64,000 bases of DNA, taken from Rhodobiaceae bacterium. Lineage in GTDB: Bacteria > Pseudomonadota > Alphaproteobacteria > Rhizobiales > Tepidamorphaceae. Positions 34,052 through 42,967 of the stretch are shown here, one piece after another. The notes below the pieces were generated by a model. That model was not told where the DNA came from. It worked only from the letters and a program-made list of their open reading frames with translations, and did not search any database. Location: NCBI GenBank assembly GCA_020637855.1, contig JACKJR010000005.1, positions 62,001 to 126,000 on the forward strand, read 5' to 3'. The translations under genes were made by a program, and so were the position numbers. Position 1 is the stretch's first letter, and each line of letters starts with the position of its first letter.

Positions 34052-37000
34052 TCAGCCTGTGGCGCTCTTAAGCGAAGTCAGCAGGTCGGGTGTCGCGATA
34101 CCGGTCGGAATCAGGCCGTTCGCAGTCTGGAACGCCTTGATGGCGTCACGCGTGCGCGGTCCCATCAGGCCATCGGCAGGGCCGGCGTCAAAACCAAGCT
34201 GGTTCAGCATCGTCTGCGTTGCACGCACAACCACTTTCGCGTCGAGTGCATCATCCAGACCCGCTTCATCCCATGACGTGCCGGCCTTGACGACATTGGC
34301 GCTGTCGACAAGCGGTGTTGCTTCCCAATTGCGCGCCATCCGCTTGGCCACGGCCACATCGTCTGCGCTCAGGCTGGATGCGATCTCGTCGCGCTTTTGC
34401 TCGGCTTCCCTGTCGCCCTGTGCTGCAGCGATGGCGAACCACTTGTAGGCTTCCTTCTGGTCGGCCTCGATGCCGAGACCGCGCGCGTAGAGGATCGCCA
34501 GATTGAACTGACTGTCGCGAAGACCGTGTTCTGCAGCCTGACGGAACCAGCGGGCGGCTTCCTCGAAGTTAGCCTCGCCTTTGGCGCCTTGTGCGTTCAG
34601 CACGGCAAGATTGTGCATCGCCTTGCGGTTGCCCTGGTCGGCGGCGCGCATGTACCACATCTCGGCCATGGAGATGTCGCGGGTTACGCCATGACCTTTC
34701 TCGTACAGGCTGCCGAGGCGGTATTGCGCCGGTGCCAGCCCTTGCGCGGCGGCGCGCTGGTACCAGTCGGCCGCCGCCTTCAGGTCCTGGGCGACGCCGC
34801 GGCCCTGCGTATAGCGCGAGCCGATCTCGAACTGTGCGGCCGGGTCACCGTCGATGGCGGCTCTCCGGAGGCTTTCCGGGCCGATGGCCGCAGGCAATTG
34901 CGTCAACGCGGCCTGCAGCGCTTCGGCTTCCTTGGCAGCCTCGCTTGCATCGAGACGCGGGCCCTTGCCGATTGAATTGGTTGTCATCGAGATGACGCGC
35001 GGTTCTTTTGCCGGTGCTTCGCTGAGACCGGGAAGCTTCGGCGCATCACCTGCCGGCGGAGTGCTGTTGCTTTCGCCTTCGGCAGGTGTGGCCTCGACCG
35101 GCTCGACTGGTGCGGGCGTCATTCCCGTATCGGCCGGCGTGGTGCCGGAATTTTCGGCCGCAGGCTCGGCTGGTGCAGGTTCCTCAGCAGGCGCCGGTGC
35201 TTCGTCTGCCGGCGGTGCTGGCGGTGCGATTTCGGCGGGCGCGGCCATCGTCGGAGGCGTGTCGCCAGCCGGCAATGTCGCGTCGGTGGGCGTGGACTGT
35301 TGCGCGATAGGCTCTCCGGACGGTCCATCCGAGGCGGTCATCATGTTGTAGAGCTTAAGCGAGCCGACAACGATGATCAGCGCTGCCGAGATCATCACGA
35401 TCGACTTGCGGGTTTTGCTCTTTTCCTTGGTCCCGGGAGCGATTGAACGCGCATCGCTCTCGGCTGCGGCTTTCTGGGCCGCACGGCGGGCCGCGGCGAT
35501 GAAATCCTGTCTGTCGGCTTCGCTGGCGCGTTCGGATGCGGGCAGCGGGTCCGGTTTCGGGCGCCTTGGCGGTTGAGGCAGTGGGGCCGCTGATGCGGCG
35601 CCGGGTGCGAGCGGCAGATGCGCGTCTTCGCCATCGTCGCCGGCGGCCTCTTCCATATCCATTACGGGTATGGGGCTGTCGTCTTCGCCATCACCCGCTT
35701 GAGGCAGGTCCATGTAGGCGGGATCTTCCTCTATCGGCAGCGGGGCCGTTCCCATTGCCACGGACGGCATGTCTGTCGAAATCTGCGGCATCGGCAGATC
35801 GGGTTCGCCCATGCCGACAGGCTCGTCGGCATCATCAAAACTGCCGGCGGAATCCACATGCACATCGTCATCGAGTGCGTCGGCAGCCGTCTGCGACAGC
35901 GTATAGATCGGATCGGTGTGTTTCTCGGCTTTTGCCGGAACGGTTTCGATGCTCTCAAGGTCTCCTAGCCGCTCGACGATGGTCGTCAACACGTCGCGCA
36001 TGACCTCGAGTGTCTGCTCGGTACGGGTGCTTGAGGATTCGCTGGCTGCGCGAAGCGAATTCAACTCGTGCTTCAGATTGTTGATGCTCATCGTGTCGGC
36101 AGTGTTGGCGCCGCCGCGGCCGAGCGTCGCCGCAACCTCTTGAGCAGCATGTTTTGCGGCGTCGATGGCACTTGTGCGCACCTGTTCGACACGGCGGACG
36201 AGTTCGCCCATCGCCTGGTCGATGTTCGGCGGGTTCGGGCGGCGGCGATCGGATTCCTCGACCATTTCCGCAAGCCGCGCGACTTGCGTCGCCAATTCGC
36301 CAACGGCACCCGGTGCGGTTTCGCCACCCTGAAGCGACATGGATTCAAGCCGGTCGGCAAGTCCGGAGATGCGGGATTCGAGAGCTTCGAAGGCGCTCGA
36401 ATCAAAATTGGCGACCGGTTCTCCACCGGAACGCGCCATGATCTCGTCGAGCCGGTCCTGGATGCCGGCGAGAACGCCTGTATCCGTCCCGCCGGTTTCC
36501 TTCTGTGCCGCGATTTCTTCGAGCCGGGAGTTCATCCGGTCGAACTGCATCGCAATGTTCTTCAATGCCTGCGGTCCGGCATCGGCGCGCGCGCGGATCT
36601 CACTTCCCAGGTCTGCCAGCTGGCGTTCGATCGCGCCGGCGCTGTCCGCGGTCAGGCCATTGCCGCCGCTGGCGGCAATGGCCTCTATACGCTGGGCCAT
36701 GGCGTCGAGGCGGCCTGCAAGAGCGTTGGCGATCCCATCGCCGGTGTGGCTCGTGTCGGCAACGGCCGAAGCGATCTCGATCAGCTTGTTTTCGATCCGC
36801 TCGAGATCGACCGGCTGATTCATCGCCGCCATTCGGTTCAGGGCCTCGCGCAGGGCGGAAATATTTGTCTTCGTGCCGCTTTCGATGCGCGAGCCGAGCT
36901 GGTTGATCTCCTTGCGGATGGCGGAGAGTTCGCCGCGGGTCGCCGTGTCGAGCTGCCCGGACAGATTGGCAAGCCTGTTTTCGAGCGTGTTGCCGAGATG

Positions 37001-37891
37001 TGCCGATGTGCCATCAACCCGCTTGGCAAGTTGTGCGATATCCTCGCGAAGAGCCGTGATTTCCGCTTTTCGGCTCGTGTCGGCCTGCATGGTGCGGGAT
37101 TCCGCGTCGAGGTCCTTCTGGCGCTTCAGAATCTGGGAAACGGCGCTGTCGATGCCGCCGATACGCCGGTTCAGTTCCGGATCGGTCGCTGAAACCATGC
37201 GCGAGCTTGGCGTGGAAGCAAGCCGGGCGTGTGTCGTTGGGCGTGGTACGGCCCTGAACTGCTTCGACATGGCGTCGAGCTTCTCTTCAAGCCGCTTCGT
37301 CTGCGCGGCAATCGCGGCATCCGCCTTTACCGGGGCGGCCTGCTCGTTGCGCGCCTTGAGCTGGCGTGAAATTTCGTCGAGGCGTTTTTCCAGCCGGGAC
37401 ACGGATGCATCGCCCTGGAGCGGCGCCTTCTGTGCGGCAGCCATGTTGGCCGAGATGCGGTCGAGGCGCTTGCCGATTTCCTTCAGTGCGTCGGATGCCG
37501 CATTGCGGCTGATCGGGAGGTCTTCGCCAACGACGCGGGCAAGGCCGCCCGCAAGCCCCTTGCCGTTCTTGCTGCCGCTCGACATGGCGTTCTGGAGTTC
37601 GCGCACGAGCGCATCTCCATCAGCGCTTGCGGCCTTACCGCCGCGCTCGGCCATGTCGGCGAGAAGTGATTCGATCGAATCGAGGCGATGTGAAAGCAGC
37701 CGCATCGCGGTGTGGTCGTCAGCTGCCGGGCGGCTGCCGCGGCCAGGGTCGCTGAAACCGAAATCATTGCCTGTGGCGCCATCGTCCTCGAACAGGGTAT
37801 CTACCCATTCTTCAAGGGAAAGGCCTGCTTCCCGGGCGGCTTGGCGTGCTGCGCGCCGGACGTTCCGCTGCCGTGCTGAACTGTAGGCCAT
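34052..37891 (-). CDS. podJ: PodJ-like polar localisation protein with Sel1 repeats and PG-binding domain
   Basis: A 1279-residue protein. The basic N-terminus (MAYSSARQRNVRRAARQAAR) is followed by a very long coiled-coil region to about residue 690 and an acidic/proline-rich linker. A single membrane segment lies near residue 840 (SIVMISAALIIVVGSLKL). A Pro/Ala-rich periplasmic spacer, several Sel1-type repeats (about 1010-1165) and a C-terminal peptidoglycan-binding domain (LNQLGFDAGPADGLMGPRTRDAIKAFQ) complete it. This is the PodJ layout, which organises the cell pole in Caulobacter and Agrobacterium. The gene is monocistronic. A CtrA-like half-site pair lies upstream. Confidence 0.85.
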   Translation of the reverse strand: MAYSSARQRNVRRAARQAAREAGLSLEEWVDTLFEDDGATGNDFGFSDPGRGSRPAADDHTAMRLLSHRLDSIESLLADMAERGGKAASADGDALVRELQNAMSSGSKNGKGLAGGLARVVGEDLPISRNAASDALKEIGKRLDRISANMAAAQKAPLQGDASVSRLEKRLDEISRQLKARNEQAAPVKADAAIAAQTKRLEEKLDAMSKQFRAVPRPTTHARLASTPSSRMVSATDPELNRRIGGIDSAVSQILKRQKDLDAESRTMQADTSRKAEITALREDIAQLAKRVDGTSAHLGNTLENRLANLSGQLDTATRGELSAIRKEINQLGSRIESGTKTNISALREALNRMAAMNQPVDLERIENKLIEIASAVADTSHTGDGIANALAGRLDAMAQRIEAIAASGGNGLTADSAGAIERQLADLGSEIRARADAGPQALKNIAMQFDRMNSRLEEIAAQKETGGTDTGVLAGIQDRLDEIMARSGGEPVANFDSSAFEALESRISGLADRLESMSLQGGETAPGAVGELATQVARLAEMVEESDRRRPNPPNIDQAMGELVRRVEQVRTSAIDAAKHAAQEVAATLGRGGANTADTMSINNLKHELNSLRAASESSSTRTEQTLEVMRDVLTTIVERLGDLESIETVPAKAEKHTDPIYTLSQTAADALDDDVHVDSAGSFDDADEPVGMGEPDLPMPQISTDMPSVAMGTAPLPIEEDPAYMDLPQAGDGEDDSPIPVMDMEEAAGDDGEDAHLPLAPGAASAAPLPQPPRRPKPDPLPASERASEADRQDFIAAARRAAQKAAAESDARSIAPGTKEKSKTRKSIVMISAALIIVVGSLKLYNMMTASDGPSGEPIAQQSTPTDATLPAGDTPPTMAAPAEIAPPAPPADEAPAPAEEPAPAEPAAENSGTTPADTGMTPAPVEPVEATPAEGESNSTPPAGDAPKLPGLSEAPAKEPRVISMTTNSIGKGPRLDASEAAKEAEALQAALTQLPAAIGPESLRRAAIDGDPAAQFEIGSRYTQGRGVAQDLKAAADWYQRAAAQGLAPAQYRLGSLYEKGHGVTRDISMAEMWYMRAADQGNRKAMHNLAVLNAQGAKGEANFEEAARWFRQAAEHGLRDSQFNLAILYARGLGIEADQKEAYKWFAIAAAQGDREAEQKRDEIASSLSADDVAVAKRMARNWEATPLVDSANVVKAGTSWDEAGLDDALDAKVVVRATQTMLNQLGFDAGPADGLMGPRTRDAIKAFQTANGLIPTGIATPDLLTSLKSATG

Positions 37892-38004
37892 ACGCGTGCT
37901 CTTCTCTCACTAAGGACTTGCGGATTGCTGTTGGCGGACGTTGTCTGCGCCCGGTCGCACGTGTCTCACCTTCCTTGCGACACAACAGATGATTAACGTT
38001 CATG

Positions 38005-38020
38005 GTAAATGGAGGGTTAA
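38005..38020 (-). promoter_or_regulatory. CtrA-like site upstream of podJ
   Basis: On the minus strand the sequence is TTAACCCTCCATTTAC, which matches the CtrA consensus TTAA-N7-TTAAC with one mismatch. It lies about 115 bases before the podJ start. In Caulobacter podJ transcription is cell-cycle controlled, which makes the site plausible but unproven. Confidence 0.35.
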
Positions 38021-38118
38021 GCTGCGATCAGGATAACCGAATCAATGCTCGCGCAGCATTCCTGCCCATGGCATTGCGGACGGGGAAGATTGTTGCGAGA
38101 TTGGCGGCAACAACGAAA

Positions 38119-38147
38119 TTGACGTTAACGTAAGCGGAAGCTATTCG
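38119..38147 (+). promoter_or_regulatory. Promoter and operator of the MerR regulator and fatty-acid operon
   Basis: TTGACG (38119-38124) and TATTCG (38142-38147) are spaced by 17 bases, a good sigma-70-type promoter. The -35 box overlaps the symmetric sequence ACGTTAACGT. It resembles the operator I recall for LiuR-type MerR regulators of branched-chain and fatty acid catabolism. It lies 35 bases before the regulator start. Confidence 0.6.
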
Positions 38148-38181
38148 GGTTACAGCACGACAATTCAACCCGAGAGTGATC

Positions 38182-38628
38182 ATGAAAGAGCATTTCACGC
38201 ACTTTCCATCCGACGACGATACGAGCGACATTGAGCGCGCCCGGAAGCTGTTCACGATCAGCGATCTTGCCCGCGAATTCGGTGTCACCTTGCGCACCTT
38301 GCGCTTTTACGAGGACAAGGGTTTGCTCACGCCGAGGCGGGAGGGCAACGCCCGGCTCTACAGCCGCCGCGATCGTGCCCGCCTGAAGCTGGTTCTGATG
38401 GGCAAGCGGGTCGGCTTCAGCCTCGATGAAATCCGCGAGATGCTGGATCTCTACGATCTGAAGGACGGCCAGGAGACCCAGTTGCGGGTGTCGCTGGAAA
38501 GATTCCGCGAGCAGATCGTTGCCCTGGAACGCCAGAAGCGCGACGTCGAGGAGGCGATCAGCGATCTGACACGCACCTGTGATGTCGTTGAGGGAATCCT
38601 GAAACAGCGCACTGCACAGGCAGGTTGA
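38182..38628 (+). CDS. MerR family regulator (LiuR-like)
   Basis: A 148-residue regulator. The MerR DNA-binding domain is FTISDLAREFGVTLRTLRFYEDKGLLTPRREGNARLYSRRDRARL. It is followed by a short dimerisation helix (residues 95-135) with no metal-binding cysteine cluster; only one cysteine is present. The ATG at 38182 is preferred to a GTG two codons before. It heads a run of beta-oxidation genes on the same strand with no other promoter visible, so it probably controls itself and them in response to an acyl-CoA. Confidence 0.87.
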   Translation: MKEHFTHFPSDDDTSDIERARKLFTISDLAREFGVTLRTLRFYEDKGLLTPRREGNARLYSRRDRARLKLVLMGKRVGFSLDEIREMLDLYDLKDGQETQLRVSLERFREQIVALERQKRDVEEAISDLTRTCDVVEGILKQRTAQAG

Positions 38629-38710
38629 TTCTCCTGTCTGCACTGGAAAACGAATCGCCGGCTGATAGCGACAAGAAAACAAGCCGGCCGCTTTGTGGAG
38701 GACAAAGCCA

Positions 38711-40504
38711 ATGCCGACCTACAAGGCCCCCGTCGATGACGCGTTGTTCCTGCTGAACGACGTGTTCAACTACGAGCGTTACGGCAACCTGCCCGGCTTC
38801 TCCGATGCAACGCCTGACGTGGTCAAGGCGATCCTGGAAGAAGGAAGCAAGTTTGCCGAGGAAGTGCTCCAGCCGCTCAACCAGGTTGGCGACCGGCAGG
38901 GCTGCAAGCGCGCTGACGATGGTTCCGTGACGACGCCGGAAGGCTTCAAGGCGGCATACGACCTGATGGCGCAAGCCGGCTGGATCGGGTTGATCGCCAG
39001 CCCCGACTACGGCGGCCAGGGCCTGCCCTATACGCTCGGCGTCATCCTCAACGAGTTCGTTTCCTCCGCCAACATGGCCTTTGGCATGTATCCGGGTCTG
39101 TCGAACGGCGCCTATGCCGCGCTCGACAAGCACGGCAGTGACGACCAGAAGAGCCTATACCTGCCCAGGCTCGCGTCCGGTGAGTGGTCCGGCACCATGA
39201 ACCTGACCGAGCCGCATTGCGGCACGGACCTCGGCATGATCCGCACCAAGGCCGTGCCGCAGGGCGACGGCAGCTACAAGATCACCGGCACCAAGATTTT
39301 CATTTCCGCCGGAGAGCACGATCTCACCGAAAACATCGTTCATCTCGTGCTCGCCCGCATCGAGGGCGCGGAGGAAGGCGTGAAAGGCATCTCGCTCTTC
39401 GTCGTGCCGAAGTTCCTTCCCCGTGGCGACGGCGATCCGGGCGAACGCAATCATGTTTCGTGCGGCTCCATCGAGGAAAAGATGGGCATCCACGGCAACG
39501 CGACCTGCGTCATGAATTACGACGAGGCCACCGGCTGGCTGATCGGCGAGGCGCACAAGGGCCTGCGCGCCATGTTCACGATGATGAACGAAGCGCGCCT
39601 CGGCGTCGGCATTCAGGGGCTGGCGCAGTCCGAGGTTGCCTACCAGAACGCGGTTGAATATGCCCGCGACCGCTTGCAGGGCCGCGCGCTGACCGGCGAC
39701 AAGGCGCCCGACAAGCCAGCCGACCCGATCATCGTTCACCCGGATGTGCGCCGCATGCTGATGAACCAGAAGGCCTTCAACGAGGCAGCGCGCGCCCTCG
39801 TCATCTGGTCTGCGCTGAAGGCCGATGTCACCCGCGGGTCGCAGGATGAAGCCGAAAAGCAGGCCGCAGAGGATCACATGGGCCTGCTGACGCCGGTGAT
39901 CAAAGGCGTGCTGACCGACACCGGTTTCATGAACGCGGTCGCCGCCCAGCAGGTCTATGGCGGCCACGGCTACATCGCCGAGCACGGCATGGAGCAGTTC
40001 GTCCGCGACGCGCGGATCGCCCAGATCTACGAAGGAGCAAACGGCATTCAGGCGCTCGACCTTGTCGGTCGCAAGCTGCCGCGCGATGGCGGCCGCGCCA
40101 TGATGGCCTTCTTCAAGGAAGTTACCGACTTTGCCACCGAGCACAGCGAAGACGAAGCGATGAAGCCTTACGTCGAACCCCTTGGTAAGGCGGCAAAGGA
40201 CCTCGAACGCGCCACCATGTGGTTCATGGCCAACGCCATGGCCAAGCCCGATAATGCCGGTGCCGGATCGACCGACTACCTGCACCTGTTCGGCCTCGTC
40301 GCGCTGGCCTACATGTGGGCCATGATCGCAAAGACGGCGCAAGCCAAGATCGCGGCGGGCGATGGCGACAAGGCCTGGCTCGAAGCCAAGCTGGTGACGG
40401 GGCGCTATTTCATGCAGCGCATCCTGCCCGAGACCGGCGCGCATGTGCGCCGCATCGAGACGGGCGCCGACACCATGATGGCGCTGCCCGCGGAAGCGTT
40501 CTGA
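38711..40504 (+). CDS. Acyl-CoA dehydrogenase with C-terminal extension
   Basis: A flavoprotein of 597 residues, longer than the usual 380-400 because of an added C-terminal domain. The characteristic MNLTEPHCGTDLGMIRTKAVP, FVVPKFLP and GGHGYIAEHGMEQFVRDARIAQIYEGANGIQ segments are present. It catalyses the first, oxidising step of acyl-CoA breakdown. The ATG at 38711 follows TGGAGGACAAAGCCA. It is the first enzyme gene after the MerR regulator, 82 bases downstream. Confidence 0.92.
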   Translation: MPTYKAPVDDALFLLNDVFNYERYGNLPGFSDATPDVVKAILEEGSKFAEEVLQPLNQVGDRQGCKRADDGSVTTPEGFKAAYDLMAQAGWIGLIASPDYGGQGLPYTLGVILNEFVSSANMAFGMYPGLSNGAYAALDKHGSDDQKSLYLPRLASGEWSGTMNLTEPHCGTDLGMIRTKAVPQGDGSYKITGTKIFISAGEHDLTENIVHLVLARIEGAEEGVKGISLFVVPKFLPRGDGDPGERNHVSCGSIEEKMGIHGNATCVMNYDEATGWLIGEAHKGLRAMFTMMNEARLGVGIQGLAQSEVAYQNAVEYARDRLQGRALTGDKAPDKPADPIIVHPDVRRMLMNQKAFNEAARALVIWSALKADVTRGSQDEAEKQAAEDHMGLLTPVIKGVLTDTGFMNAVAAQQVYGGHGYIAEHGMEQFVRDARIAQIYEGANGIQALDLVGRKLPRDGGRAMMAFFKEVTDFATEHSEDEAMKPYVEPLGKAAKDLERATMWFMANAMAKPDNAGAGSTDYLHLFGLVALAYMWAMIAKTAQAKIAAGDGDKAWLEAKLVTGRYFMQRILPETGAHVRRIETGADTMMALPAEAF

Positions 40505-40523
40505 GCAGGAGGGGAAATAACAC

Positions 40524-41681
40524 ATGCCGGCCATCGATCTGCCCCGCCCGCACTGGATGAACGAGGATCACGCGATCCTTGCCGATGCCGCGCTGAAATT
40601 CTTTGAAACCGAATTCGCCGGAAAGGCTGACGACTGGGAAAAGACCGGTATGGTCGAGCGCGCCGACTGGGAGAAGACCGGCGAGGCGGGTTTGCTCTGC
40701 GCCGCCATGCCGGAGGAATATGGCGGTGCCGGCGGCACCTTCGCCCATGAGGCGGTGATCACCCACGCGTTGGGTTTGGCCGGTCTCGACAGCTTCGGCA
40801 TCGCGCTGCATTCGGCGATCGTCGCCCCCTACATCCTGCATTTCGGCACCGAGGAACAGAAACGCCGCTGGCTGCCGAAACTCGCCACCGGCGAACTGAT
40901 CGGCGCGATCGCCATGACCGAGCCCGGCGCGGGCTCCGACCTGCAGGGCGTGCGCACCTCGGCCAAGCGCGACGGCAACGGCTACGTCATCGACGGCCAG
41001 AAGACCTTCATCACCAATGGCCAGCACGCCAACCTGATCATCGTTGTCGCCAAGACCGATCCATCCGCAGGCGCCAAGGGCACCTCGCTCTTCGTGGTCG
41101 AGACCGACGAGGTGGAAGGCTTCCGCCGTGGCCGCAATCTCGACAAGGTTGGCCTGAAGGGCAACGACACCTCCGAGCTGTTCTTCGACGAAGTGCGTGT
41201 GCCCGCCGACAGCCTGCTCGGCACCGAGGAAGGCCAGGGCTTCGCCCAGCTGATGACCGAACTGCCGCAGGAGCGGTTGCTGGTGGCGGTGCAGGGCATT
41301 GCGATGATCGAACGCGCGCTCGACGTCACGATTGGCTACACGAAGGAACGCAAGGCCTTCGGCAAAAGCATCCTTGAGTTCCAGAACACCCAGTTCACGC
41401 TGGCCGAGGCCAAAACCGAGGCGACCGTGGCCCGTGTTTTCGTCGATCACTGCATAGAACGTCTTGTCGCCGGAACGCTCGACACCGTCACCGCTTCGAT
41501 GGCCAAGTACTGGGTCACCGATCTGCAATGCAAGATCGTCGACGACTGCCTGCAGCTGCATGGCGGTTACGGCTACATGGACGAATACCCGATCTCGCGC
41601 ATGTTCCGCGATGCCCGCGTTCAGCGCATCTACGCCGGAACCAACGAGATCATGAAGGTTCTGATTGCCCGCAGTCTCTAG
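40524..41681 (+). CDS. Acyl-CoA dehydrogenase (standard length)
   Basis: A 385-residue acyl-CoA dehydrogenase. IAMTEPGAGSDLQGVRTSA contacts FAD, TFITNGQHANLIIVVAKT follows, and the C-terminal YGYMDEYPISRMFRDARVQRIYAGTNEIMK holds the usual active-site region. It starts 19 bases after the previous dehydrogenase gene with a CAGGAGGGG ribosome site. Two dehydrogenases in one operon suggest different chain-length ranges. Confidence 0.93.
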   Translation: MPAIDLPRPHWMNEDHAILADAALKFFETEFAGKADDWEKTGMVERADWEKTGEAGLLCAAMPEEYGGAGGTFAHEAVITHALGLAGLDSFGIALHSAIVAPYILHFGTEEQKRRWLPKLATGELIGAIAMTEPGAGSDLQGVRTSAKRDGNGYVIDGQKTFITNGQHANLIIVVAKTDPSAGAKGTSLFVVETDEVEGFRRGRNLDKVGLKGNDTSELFFDEVRVPADSLLGTEEGQGFAQLMTELPQERLLVAVQGIAMIERALDVTIGYTKERKAFGKSILEFQNTQFTLAEAKTEATVARVFVDHCIERLVAGTLDTVTASMAKYWVTDLQCKIVDDCLQLHGGYGYMDEYPISRMFRDARVQRIYAGTNEIMKVLIARSL

Positions 41682-41737
41682 CGGGATAAAAACCGGGATT
41701 TGAAATTCGGCGGAGAAACCGCCGTCAGGAGGATGAG

Positions 41738-42949
41738 ATGCCGGATGCACTGATTTTCGACCATGTCCGCACCCCGCGCGGGCGCGGTAAGAAGGATGGT
41801 TCGCTGCACGAGGTGACGGCGGTCGAACTCGCCGCGACCACACTGCGATCCATTCGTGGGCGCAACGGCATCGAGGATACGAAGGTCGTCGATGACGTGG
41901 TGCTCGGCTGCGTCGATCCGGTCGGTGAGGCAGGCGCTGACATCGCCCGCGCCGCCGTCTTCCGCTCGGGCTACGACAAGGCGGTGCCCGGCGTGCAGAT
42001 CAATCGCTTCTGTGCCTCAGGACTCGACGCGATTAATTTCGGCGCCGGCGAAATCACCTCCGGCCAGCATGATCTGGTGATTGCCGGCGGTGTTGAATCC
42101 ATGAGCCGTGTCGGCATTGGCGCCTCTGGCGGCGCATGGCCGGTCGATCCGCAGGTTGCGCTGCCGTCCTACTTCATGCCGCAGGGCGTCTCGGCTGATC
42201 TGATCGCGACGAAATACGGTTTCAGCCGCGATGATTGCGACGCATACGCTATCGAGAGCCAGAAGCGCGCCGCGCATTCCTGGGACAAGGGCTACTTCAA
42301 GAACTCGGTGATCCCGGTCACCGACATGAACGGTCTGACCATCCTCGATAAGGACGAGCATATGCGCCCGGACGCGACGATGCAGTCGCTCGGGCAGCTC
42401 AATGCCTCCTTCGAGCAGATGGGCGAATTCGGCGGCTTCGACGCGGTGGGCATTCAGGCCCATCCGGAAGTCGAGCGCATCAAGCATGTGCATCACGCCG
42501 GCAATTCCTCGGGCATTGTCGATGGCGCTGCCGCCGTTCTGATCGGCAATGCGCGCGCCGGCAAGAAGCTCGGGCTGAAACCGCGCGCCAGGATCAGGGC
42601 CTATGCCAATATCGGTTCCGATCCCGCGCTGATGCTGACCGGTCCCATCGACGTCACCGAGAAACTTTTGAAGCGCTCGAAGATGAAACTGTCGGATATC
42701 GACCTTATCGAGATCAACGAGGCATTCGCCTCCGTCGTGCTGCGCTACCAGCAGTATTTCGATATCCCGTCCGACAAGCTCAACGTCAATGGCGGGGCGA
42801 TTGCCATGGGACACCCTCTAGGGGCGACCGGTGCGATGATCTTCGGCACCGTGCTGGACGAGCTTGAACGCCGCGACCTCAACACCGCGCTTGTCACGCT
42901 GTGCATCGGTGCCGGCATGGGCACGGCAACCATTATCGAGCGGGTGTAA
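41738..42949 (+). CDS. Acetyl-CoA C-acyltransferase (thiolase)
   Basis: A 403-residue thiolase. The nucleophile cysteine is in INRFCASGLDA, the glycine-histidine motif is NGGAIAMGHPLGATGA, and the second cysteine is in LCIGAGMGTA, so the catalytic set is complete. It performs the thiolytic cleavage step of beta-oxidation. A GGAGGATGAG ribosome site is directly before the ATG. It is followed 18 bases later by the FadJ-like gene, its normal partner. Confidence 0.94.
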   Translation: MPDALIFDHVRTPRGRGKKDGSLHEVTAVELAATTLRSIRGRNGIEDTKVVDDVVLGCVDPVGEAGADIARAAVFRSGYDKAVPGVQINRFCASGLDAINFGAGEITSGQHDLVIAGGVESMSRVGIGASGGAWPVDPQVALPSYFMPQGVSADLIATKYGFSRDDCDAYAIESQKRAAHSWDKGYFKNSVIPVTDMNGLTILDKDEHMRPDATMQSLGQLNASFEQMGEFGGFDAVGIQAHPEVERIKHVHHAGNSSGIVDGAAAVLIGNARAGKKLGLKPRARIRAYANIGSDPALMLTGPIDVTEKLLKRSKMKLSDIDLIEINEAFASVVLRYQQYFDIPSDKLNVNGGAIAMGHPLGATGAMIFGTVLDELERRDLNTALVTLCIGAGMGTATIIERV

Positions 42950-42967
42950 GCGGAGAGGGCAATCATC

